Below, piece after piece: positions 23,984 through 33,514 of a DNA stretch of 64,000 nucleotides; position 1 is the first letter of the stretch; every line of letters begins with the position of its first letter. This stretch comes from Adiantum capillus-veneris (taxonomy: Eukaryota > Streptophyta > Polypodiopsida > Polypodiales > Pteridaceae): positions 108,373,977-108,437,976 of the forward strand of contig CM043949.1 in assembly GCA_014529385.2 (NCBI GenBank). Reading direction: 5' to 3'. The notes beneath the pieces were generated by a model. That model had not been told where the DNA came from, did no database searches, and saw only the letters and a list, made by a program, of their open reading frames with translations. The position numbers and the translations under genes are program-made.

Positions 23984-26900
23984 ACTACCTAACAAGATTT
24001 ATGATATAGCTGCAAAGGCAGACACCAAAGAAGCCAGTAGAAGGTTGGGGCTTTGAGATTTCTATGACTAGGAACCATGTGTAGTGCATTTCCAAAAAGC
24101 ATATGAACTGCTATCCTCAATCAAGGAAGATGGATCGGCCAAATCACATATCAACAGGGACAAAAGCTTGAAGTGGTGATCACTAAAGATATAGTGGTTG
24201 AGGCACTGAAGCTGCCAACAGAAGGAATGACAATGAGGGCTAGGGATAGAAAGACAACATGTACTTTTACCAAGGACACTACTGCTGCCACATTTTTTGA
24301 TCTCATCGAAAGGCAAGTGGAGGATCCAGCTCGCCTTTACCACTAAGATTTTCACTTACTCTCAAAGAAACCACCACGATACACAACTCCAAACCATGCA
24401 GTTGCGACTACTTCCACTCAAGGATTGAAGTCAACAACCAAGCAAGCAATAGATAACGCAGAGTACGTGCTTACAACATTGAAGGATACGAAGAAACAGG
24501 GAAAGATCACATATCTGGGCTCCAGAAGGGCTATCAAGTATAGCATATCATGCTATTGGAATGGCCGACAACTTGCCACCAACCCCATATCAAAACACAT
24601 GGATCATTTTAGCTCAACCTTCTCTGCGGACCACTAAATCAACAAAGTGAGTATATAAATCAGATGAGGAATATGCAAAAAGTTCTCATGAGCCCATAGC
24701 AATGAAAGATCTGACAACAAAGAAACCAGGGCATGGAGAAAAGCAATAAAAAAGAAAGCAGCACTAGCTCACCAAGAGGAACCACAACAAAAAAGAGCAA
24801 GATTTGAAAGAGAAAAGTAAACATATGAAAGGACCCACCAAGCTGCAGGCAAAGACTGTGAAAAATGGAGTCCAAGGGAGGTAAAGGGACCAAGAACCAA
24901 GAACCCTGCAAAGAAGGTTCTAGAGGATCCCAAAGATTTACTTGAGCGGATGTATGCTGAAGCTGAAGCTTTAAAAGATTAAAGAAGCTCTAGAAGCTCA
25001 AAGAAAAGCAACGCGAGAAGCGGATGAGTAGCAGAGACAAGCAAAAGCTGCACAACAAAGCGAGTCACATCATGATCAAAGAGAGTTGTCTCCAAGACCC
25101 TCTTCACCAACTACGGAACAAGAAGATCATCCCATGCCGAGTCCAAGGCCTTCACCAAGCGACGTAGCAAAGGAAAAATATCCTGAGCAACATGAAGAAG
25201 CTAGTTTCGAACAGCCGAAGTAAGCCAAAAAAGCTGAAGCAAGACCTTCCTCTACAACAACTCAAACAGAAGCAGCTGAGGCATCCATGAAGCCTCAAGA
25301 AGAATCAAGCGAACCAACTACAAGGTCTCAAGAAAAAGTGGTTGCACCTACAAGGCCTCAAGAAGAAGTAGTAGAACCACCTCCAAGGCCACAAGCAGAA
25401 ACCACTGTACCAACAAAAGAGCCACAAACCAAAATGGCACAAACTTATAAACAACCCAGGTAGAACCTGAAGACTGGGAAACCAATGATGAAGTCATCAT
25501 GCAGGTAAATGAGTATGCAAAGCAAATGCAGCTGATGACAAACAAGATGAGAACAACAGCACTTAGCTGAAGTGCCAAGGCTAAAGAGCTGGAACAAGTC
25601 ATTGATGCTCTACAAGGAGAGCTAGATGAAAGAATGAAAATCATTGAAGATCTTCAAGGGCAGATTAAAGAGCTACAAAATGAAGCAGAACAACACCAGA
25701 TTGCCAAGGAGGAGCAGCAGAAAGAGATGGAAGAGCTGGGAGAGCTCCTGACAAAGTTATCTGATGTATGCAAGAGCAAAGATCAACAACTAACAGAAGT
25801 AACCAATGAACTTTTAACCACTACTCTATCAGTACAAAAGATCCAAGTGTAACTAGATGTAGCTAATGCCTCCTTGCAATACTCCAAGCAATGAATCAAT
25901 GATCAAGCGGCATTTCTATAACAGATAAGAGAAAACCCCGCTGTAGCCTCAATCAAGGGAACAAATGAAGTTTACAAGACATTAGAAAAGAGGAACAAAG
26001 ACCTTGAACTTGAGCTGAAGCTAGAACAGACACAAAGACAAGACCTTGCATTGATGAGGGTACAAAGAGAAGAGCAATTTCTCAAGGAAATAGAAGAATT
26101 GAAGAGATCCAATCAGCTGCTAAGAGAGGGACATACAGAAATTCAAGAGGAGGCAGGAACTTCTGAACAGCCAACCATAGACATACCATCAGTTTCTTTG
26201 CTTATATGGAAACACAGCCGTCAGAAAGGCTAGCAAGAGAGTCAGACTTTTAAGTGTCAATCACTGAAGCTGAGCAAGTGCCAATGTTCTAGCTTTCTAA
26301 AACTAAGGAAGATGCACTGAAAGAGAAGATGGTCCAAGAAGCAAATGCTGAATGGAAAGCAGGAATGGATTGGGAGTTGAGAGTTCTACACTCAGTAAAT
26401 GTAACTCAGCTCACTCCCAACCAAATCAATGCTCAATGGCATCAGCAATCACTACCCTACCCATTGATAAAGATGGAGCTACTGCAGGTGAAGAAAAGAC
26501 TTTACAAGGATATGTAGGCACAAGGCTTAGATGATGTCCACCCCAAATGGAGAAAAATTTGGCTAAACAAGAACTCTAGATACCTAATTCTGTTCACAAG
26601 AGCACCTACAGCCATACAGAAGGAATGTAATCAACAATCACCACCCTATCCATTGATAAAGATGGATCTACTACATATTGAGAAAAGACTTTACAATGAT
26701 ATGCAGTCATAAGGCTTAGATGATGTCCACCCCAAATGGAGAAAAAATGGGCTAAACAAGAACTCTAAATACCTAATTCCGTTCACAAGAGCACCTGCAG
26801 CCATACATAAGGACCCTACATTTTGTCATGTACAGAGGGTAAGGACATGGCAGGCACACAATGCATTGAAGAAGAAGAGGACAACATGGCTAAATTACCC

Positions 26901-27135
26901 AAGACTATCAACTCCAGAGCAGGGACCAACAACGGAAGAATACATGGTGAAAACCCTAACGGGCGCCATGAACTTCTTCAAGAGCCTCCCTGACCTCTCA
27001 TGGGCAAGGCTTTGTAAAATTTACAAAATGCTGCTTATGTGTGTTCAAAGTTTTCATGAGCTTGAGCAAGCAGGAGCACCATGGATGTCTTTCCTCAAAG
27101 GCAACAAAGGTCTATGCTATGATTTAAGTGAATAG
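23984..27135 (+). pseudogene. R1 coding region, main part: coiled-coil and proline-rich, broken
   Basis: The region reads as coding sequence in shifting frames with many stops. Surviving open pieces include a coiled coil at 25,634-25,852 (EDLQGQIKELQNEAEQHQIA; heptads of Leu/Ile among Glu/Lys/Gln), a charged helix at 26,051-26,233 and a 90-residue piece at 26,866-27,135 (MNFFKSLPDLSWARLCKIYK). Between 25,080 and 25,450 the sequence is rich in proline, glutamate and repeated RPQEE-type phrases. No enzymatic motif was found. It could be a gag-like protein of a non-autonomous element or a captured host gene. Confidence 0.45.
26446..26815 (+). repeat. 189-bp tandem duplication within R1
   Basis: Two adjacent units, 26,446-26,634 and 26,635-26,815, share the phrase CCCATTGATAAAGATGGA early in the unit, then GATGTCCACCCCAAATGGAG and CACAAGAGCACCT. 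They differ by scattered substitutions and small gaps, so the duplication is old. Confidence 0.85.
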
Positions 27136-27466
27136 CCTTCAAAAGAAGTCCTCTATGGCTTCTACGCCAGATGTATGTTTTTGTCATCAAGCAATATGAT
27201 GGCATTTGAAGAGGTATTCTATACAAGATTCTTCATATGAAGAACGAAGATATTTGGGCCAGTGATCAAAAACCTCACCTCACGGTTTGTTGGCTACTTA
27301 GCTATTGAACTAAAAAACAGAGTCACCATCTAGTTTTTGCAGGTCCCTGACAAACAAAGACGAATAAGATATGAGAAATCCCTACATGCTCTTAAAGACC
27401 GCCTCGCCAGCCATCAACCCGAAGACTACTTCAGTCCATGACGCTGTGTCAAGGAACAACACAGTC

Positions 27467-27479
27467 GAGGAGGGGGGGA
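27467..27479 (+). promoter_or_regulatory. R1 polypurine tract
   Basis: GAGGAGGGGGGGA, followed within two bases by TGTTAGC. This primes plus-strand DNA synthesis in LTR elements and marks the 3' LTR boundary. Confidence 0.75.
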
Positions 27480-27480
27480 A

Positions 27481-28100
27481 TGTTAGCAGCAAGCTAAGTC
27501 GGATAACATTTTTTGGAGCTTTTATTGTAAAAACACTTATTATTTTGATAAATTGAAAATGTTGTAACTCCTACTTTCTAGATGAACAAGTGTAATTGAT
27601 GAGCCGGGGCTACAAGCTTCCAGATTGTATTAACCTATTTTTAGTTAGAGCTCCTTGATTATTAGTTTAGACCAAAGAAACCTTGGCTAAGGTATAAAAG
27701 TCAATTTTTGTAAGCTATTTGTAAGTTTTTAGATAATAGAACACAGCATGACCTAACGGCACTCACTTCTCTCCTTCTCGCGCTTCCTACTCCCTCCCCG
27801 GTTGTCACATTGCAGTACCTCTGTTGCGGTTGCAGCCACAGGTAAGAGATCTTCGTAGGTAAGAGCTCTAGGCATTGACGTAAGCATTTCATGGTAATCC
27901 ATAGCTTTTGGCATCGTTGACCCATGGCTTAATTTCATCATAAGTAGGAATTCAAGCTAAAAAATCATAAAATAAGTATAGACAGGGTATTGGGGCATCA
28001 TTGCTAAGCATTTAGATGCATTCTAGGTCGAAAAACTCACTGCTATTAATAATCGTGATTTTTGCACTTGACCTAAAGTGCAATTTGAGACCATAAGCAT
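27481..28100 (+). repeat. R1 3' LTR (right end uncertain)
   Basis: Begins TGTTAGCAGCAAGC directly after the polypurine tract. It contains AAGGTATAAAAGTC (about 27,689), a plausible TATA element, and CCACAGGTAAGAG (about 27,836), a possible splice donor. No matching 5' LTR was found on the left, so the end at about 28,100 is a guess based on the partial palindrome relative at 28,036-28,056. Confidence 0.45.
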
Positions 28101-29078
28101 GTATGCTTAGGTCTTATAACCATGTCCTAGAAGTTTTGTAATGTTTGGATGTCATTTGATGCTATAACGGTTATGATTTGTTGCCGATTAGTGACTAGCT
28201 TTTGGTGATTTCTATCATTTGAGTGTAGCTTGAATTAGATGCGAGTTGTCTGTTGTTTTCCAAGAGATTGACAACCTCTTGTAGCCTCTATGCACTAGTC
28301 GAGTCAGCTTTTTCCCATGGATTGACAATTATGATCGTGGTTCTCGCTATGTCTAGAATAAGATAGGAGTGAGGTTAGACACCCGTCACACATAACACTC
28401 GTGCGAGTCCTTTGTGCTGCAAATCTGACAGCTTTACATGCGCTGATTCCTTGGCATTGCCCGTGATTTGAAATAAATTTTGGCACACAAAGTGGCTTGG
28501 ACATAGCTTCCTGCACTCCTTAAGGCTGAGAGGCTCGCCTTGCAACCCGGACTTGTCCTCTTTGATCCGTGCAATAGCCATTAGGTGAAATTTGGACTCA
28601 TAAAGGGGCGTGCTATATATCAGTAGATAGAGCTTGAAGAGAAAATTCTAACTGTCAAATCTCCACCAACTTTGGAGTTTGTTTGCAACAATTTATCCAT
28701 GCACCCTTTTTGGTAGAGAGAGGTAAAGTCAAACTCCTTAAAGGGCCCCTTTGTGAGTCCAAATTTTACCTAATGTTCGATGTCTTTCTCCTGGCCATAA
28801 CGCTCTCTCTCTTCTTTGTAAATGGTCTGTGCTTCAGCATGGTTAATTTCTTCTTCTATATCTATCAATCAAGCGAGCATGTCATCATGAGAAAGATTTA
28901 TCGTAAAGTTAACAGGTTATCACTTTCAAATCTTCAAAGAAATAGACATGATAACTTAATCTTGCAACAATAAAGAGACATAATATTTATCACCATGTCG
29001 TTAGAAAGAGACAAGATAACTTGATCGATTATATGATTTGGAAGCACAACTAAAGAGAACCATAAACAATCCATCACT
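28101..29078. other. Non-coding region with a 30-bp inverted repeat
   Basis: No convincing coding frame. Apart from the inverted repeat annotated at 28,579-28,775 nothing is recognised. Confidence 0.4.
28579..28775. repeat. Inverted repeat, arms of 30 bp
   Basis: The left arm at 28,579-28,608 (CATTAGGTGAAATTTGGACT...) and the right arm at 28,746-28,775 are complementary at about 28 of 30 positions, separated by 137 bases. It could be the core of a fold-back element or a decayed hairpin. No target duplication was seen. Confidence 0.7.
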
Positions 29079-30467
29079 TCAATCATCACTTGGTCGTAGA
29101 CCAGAAATCATTACAATGTCATGACCCACTCTATGGGCACCGTTTAGACATAGAGAAAGATCAAAAGCGTTAGGTCGGGTTAAGGGATTTTTTCGCTTGC
29201 CACTCTCAAGGTGGGCAAGAACATTGGCTAAAAAAGCCCTTTGTTTTGCTCTTGTGGCACTTCCATGCACTTCAAGAGTTGTTTACAAGTATGGAACGTG
29301 GACTAGATATCCATGGCTTTATTCCAGGGAGAGGGATTAGTAGATATGCATTCTGGAGTAGCCCATGGAAAATATCTCTCACTTTGCTTTCTAGTTTCTA
29401 TTTGCAAGTTGCAGAGAGGAGGAAAGCACGTCGTTGTTCTGTTCTTTGTACACGACCTTCAATCCACAATGCTTGCATAGACCCCCTCCTGTCCAAAGTG
29501 AAGCATCATGTTGCAGGAGTGAAGATCATTGTGGAGATAGTCGTGCACATGTAGATACTTCAAGGTCTGAAGAAGAGCGCTTATTATCTGCAAAATGTTA
29601 TTTTGGAACAATTGTAAAGTTCCTTCTGTGGTTATATAATCGCAAATGGCAGGTTGAATGCGATTTGTAGTGCAGTCTCTTATCCACTCCTCTAAATGGC
29701 CGCCATTCCAAAAATGTAAAATGAGCATTGGACACTCTATGTGGCGGACCATGGCAAGTGGATAAATAATGCCGCGATGAGCGATGTCCAAAGCTATGGC
29801 TTCATCCTTGACCTACTGATCCACTGTGGGTCCATGCAAGTGGACTTTGAAGATTTTTGCCGCATACAGTGGCTCTTTAAAGGTAGGGTGTGTGACACCT
29901 ACACGCTTCATGTTTGCCCATCTCCCTTCTCCCAGAGCCTGTATGTTGAAGACTACAGTTTTTGGCAAAAGATATAATACAGGGGGGAGCTGAAATTGAT
30001 CGAGTGCGAGAGTGGCACTAGCAAGAGACTCTATTCTAACCCTAGTCTTTGACTCTATAGTAGCATCAAAAGAGATGACTTCCACTCTCATGTGCTTTGC
30101 TACTCTTTCCAGCTTTCCCTTGCTCTTGAACTCAGTATACAACTATTGCACAAATTTTATGCGAGTAGCTACGCCTGGCAAATTAATGATTTCAAGGTTT
30201 TTTAGATCGTGAAAAATCTTTGCAATCTGTCCACTATAGAGTGCTTGACCATGTTGATAATGAACCCGAGGTCATTAGAGATATGTCAAATGCATTCTAG
30301 GGTGTAAATGCATACTTCGCTAAAGCCTCTATAAACTGGTAATACTGTTCCAGAGCAGAGGGGTTTAGGCAACGATGAAGCTCAGGTTCTGACATGCGAT
30401 GAAAGTGACATATTATCACCTCGAAGTTTAATTTTTGGTGATGTTTTGCCAGCTTAATATTCGTCAT
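29079..30467 (-). pseudogene. Protein kinase-like pseudogene
   Basis: Several frames on the minus strand line up with kinase subdomains. The glycine-rich loop is GEGRWANM and the ATP-binding lysine lies in YAAKIFK (29,813-30,142). The hinge region is CPMLILHFWNGGHLEEW and the catalytic loop is YLHNDLHSCNMML (29,459-29,791). The sequence where DFG would be reads Ile-Val-Asp followed directly by a stop. Further on, PWATPECIS resembles the APE segment and a C-lobe piece lies at 29,079-29,270. An N-terminal part reaches 30,467 (MTNIKLAKHHQKLNFEVI) and is interrupted by stops and at least two frameshifts. It is the only host-type gene trace in the window, and it is not expressed as a kinase. Confidence 0.75.
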
Positions 30468-30920
30468 ATCTGCAAGATATAATTTTATAACATAAATGTT
30501 GTCAGAGAAGAGAGGAAACTATCAAATTTGTGTCATGTTTGTTAATCCAGATTCCATACATATTTTGACTTAATTCGTAGCAAACAACGATATATTATGA
30601 TTGCAATACATACATTGTACAACAAAGAGAAGAATACACAAAGAGAGAGATGGAGAGAGGTGAACATGCTAGGAGTGTGAGTTACGCTCATCATAAGAAC
30701 TGGACCCTCTAGCACCGCTTTCGATTGAGGCCGGCTCAAGCTCTAGAACTGTTTTCGATCGAAGCCAGTGACGGTTTCTTACATAACATATTTTCGACAG
30801 AAAGCCTTTCCGATTGAAATATCTTTCGATCGAGAAGAAATTAAACGGCTATACAAGATTTTGACGTATAATAGCATTTTATATGTGTAATTATTTCAAT
30901 ACGAGTCTATAAATGTAACC
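30468..30920. other. Spacer between kinase pseudogene and GA repeat
   Basis: No coding frame. Between 30,710 and 30,840 the phrase TTTCGAT/TTTCGAC with TCGA recurs several times (for example CTTTCGATTGAGG, TTTTCGATCGAAG, CTTTCGATCGAG). No function can be given. Confidence 0.35.

Positions 30921-30985
<65 letters not shown>
30921..30985. repeat. (GA)n microsatellite, about 32 units
   Basis: An uninterrupted AG run. The Ser-Leu repeat ORF on the minus strand is an artefact of it. Confidence 0.98.
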
Positions 30986-30988
<3 letters not shown>

Positions 30989-31093
30989 TTGCTTTGTTGT
31001 TGGTGGTCATAGCACAGCGCACAACCCACCGACATAATGTCAATCCGGTGGATCGGAACCCGGCTAGTGCATGGAGGCATGGATGCACCTAAT

Positions 31094-31781
31094 GTGATGG
31101 AATGAGGACTCTAGGAAGAGGGGTAAAGCAAGAGAGGAGAAGAGGGAAAGACGATGAAGCAAGATCTATGCACACACACTCTCAATCTACACTCTAACTC
31201 TCTAATCATGCAAACAATGGTGTATCCCTTTGCTCTAATCTCAAGCACACACACTCTACTCACACATTAAGCATACACAAAGAAGCCTAATGAGAGAAAT
31301 GTATGCAGCCCACGTACACACACACTCTAATCTAGCACACATGTGAAGCAAGAATGCTCAAACAAGAGGTAAAACTTGAGAGGGAAGAGAAGATTAACAC
31401 TAATCATACACCATTAACACACATAAGCTTGAAAGCCAAGAGAAAGTAGAGAGAACTTAGCTTCCATTAATCCCAATGACTACTACATATGGTGTGGAAG
31501 ATCCAAGATCCATAGCCACTCCTCTTCTTCTTCTCCACACTCCCTCACACTCTCTTCTCTAGCCTTTCACATCTTGTGAATTGACTTGTATACAAGGGAT
31601 TTTAAAAATGGGCGGCCGACCAAAAAATGTATAACATGCTGCAGGTATCTAGGCTCATCTAATCATCAATGTACAACTTGGAACCCACTGTGGAGCCCGT
31701 AAATACAAAAAATATATGCATACACATATGTGTACACACCAATGGAAGCATAATGCATTCGTTGACGCTCGCCCGTCAACA
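31094..31781 (-). repeat. G3 3' LTR (left end approximate)
   Basis: Defined at the right by the purine tract followed by TGTTGACGGGCG on the minus strand, and tentatively at the left by TGTGATGG at 31,094. It contains several CACACACACTCT phrases. A short inverted repeat, GTTGACG...CGTCAAC, lies at 31,761-31,780. No second copy was found. Confidence 0.5.
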
Positions 31782-33000
31782 CTCTTCCCTTCCGAAGCTT
31801 TGTCGTCCTTGGCAAAGCCATGTCGTGGTAGATGCTTGAGAAAGAATGTGCCTGCAAAAAGAAAAAGGTGGATGAGGTAGCAAGCTCAAATATATGGTGA
31901 TAAGGCATAAGAAAAAGGCAAAGCACATGTAGTAATGAGTAAATGCAAAGAATTATGAAATGTTACGCTGCCATTAAGGAAAAATAAATTGCGCATTGAA
32001 ATTAATTAATCAAGAGTTTTGGACTTATGAATGAGTCTATCAATTAGTTAGCTACAACTAAGGGTTAAAACATTTACTCTAGTACTAGCTAAGTTAGTAA
32101 ATTTATCCCAATGCAAGATTCCCTAATTATGTCTGTCATAGATTAGCTAACTAACTCTCACAACTCAAAACAAAAGCTTGCATTTTTTTTATTTGAAGCT
32201 CAATGGAAGTCTTTCTCATTTCATTTTTCTTGCTTTTCATTTGTAATTTTTCACAATTTGCAAAATCATTTGACGTGTGTGCTTATTTGTATACCTGGGG
32301 CTTTTTGCTTCTCAAAGAAAAGTACCCACACTAGGAACCTCTAGGGCTCTAGTACCATAGGCAATACATGTGCGTGAAGTACCAAATCAAGCCAGGATTT
32401 CTCTTCCAGCTTAAGCTTTTACACTTGTGGCACTTTTGTTTTTCTTCCATTTCCTTTGTATTTTCACTAGTTTTCTTTGTTGTTTGGGTGAGAAAGCCTC
32501 TCTATGCTTAAAACACTCCTAAGGTTTCAAACACTCAAATAATTTTACCAACTAGGACTAGTAGTCAAGTAAATGAGTTAACTGCCTCCTAACCTCAAGG
32601 CTCACCAATAAAACTAAACTCTAAGTCAATTAACTAAAGAAAGGACAAGTTTATACATCTTTCATGGCAGATAACAAAACATAATTGAATGCACTTTATC
32701 AAACCAAGACGAAGCCACAATCAACAAATATAAATGTACAAACCCATATAGCATAGGAAGGAGTACACCTGTGCATGGGCTCGATGAAGAGGTCGATGTC
32801 ATGGAAGATCCTCGTGTCTGGAGATACATCATGTCTACATGGTCGTCCAATCTCCATGGGCAAGCTAATGTCTATCTACGTGCTGCATCAAAAGATCAAC
32901 AAAAGCACTGTACCTCCAAGAGGTATGTCAGTAGCAAGATAAACTAACAAAAGTAACAAAATAATAAAATAAAACATCTAAGCTAGGGTCCAAAACCTGG
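31782..33000 (-). other. G3 3' non-coding module, homologous to G2 and G5
   Basis: Shares long phrases with 14,490-15,460 and, inverted, with 51,180-52,155: for example TTAATTAATCAAGAGTTTTG, GAGTCTATCAATTAGTTAGC and CCAGGATTTCTCTTCCAGC. Divergence is clearly higher than between G2 and G5. Similarity ends near 33,000; the ORFs beyond it do not match the 140-codon ORF. The polypurine tract is kept here. Confidence 0.8.
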
Positions 33001-33514
33001 ATATCCAGAGGGAAAAAACCCAAAAGGGAAAAAAGTGCCTCTGGTATATGCACATAAATCTAGTGCACATATCAATGTGTACAAATCTCAAATCTTGTGC
33101 AGCTAGGAGGCAAGAGAGAGCTCTCACCATGAAGCATGATCTGCAATATCTTAGCTCGATCTCTAATAGTCAAGGGATGGCTAACACCTAGCTCCATATG
33201 TAAAGTCTGCTCAACAGCACAAGGAATGGGCGTGGGGGGGCATCAGCCTCTACTCGAATAGTCTATGGAAGGCTCTTTGGTAGCCAAATCTACAATGCTC
33301 GCGCTCTCGTAGGGATGTCAGTCTAAGCTCTCCTAGCGTGTCTACGTGTGCATCTAGCTCTAGGACATACTATCTGCTGTGAAGGTACCAACCTCTCTAG
33401 GGGTAGTCTCATCTCTCGACATCTGGCTCATGGAGGTCTCGCTCTAGGGTATGATCTTGTATGCGCTGGGTGTGCTACCGCTCATGGCCTAGGTACCCAA
33501 ACATGTCTTTGTCC

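Larger units (their letters stand above)
13690..28100 (+). mobile_element. R1: unclassified LTR-type retroelement relic, split by G2
   Basis: Two coding-like stretches (13,703-13,913 and 23,984-27,135) are separated by the complete insertion G2. The reading frame carries on sensibly across the gap if G2 and one copy of its 5-bp duplication are ignored. At the right end a polypurine tract (27,467-27,479) is followed directly by TGTTAGCAGC at 27,481, the usual layout of a 3' LTR start. The encoded protein is charged, proline-rich and coiled-coil. I saw no RT, integrase, RNase H or zinc knuckle, so R1 looks non-autonomous or LARD-like. Its 5' LTR and PBS could not be identified, and the right end is approximate. 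Confidence 0.5.

Noticed and set aside
27701..27941. Minus-strand ORFs of 62 and 74 codons in the R1 LTR region
   Set aside because: Overlap the presumed LTR in antisense; no homology recognised.
30891..31088. Ser-Leu repeat ORF
   Set aside because: Translation of the (GA)n run.
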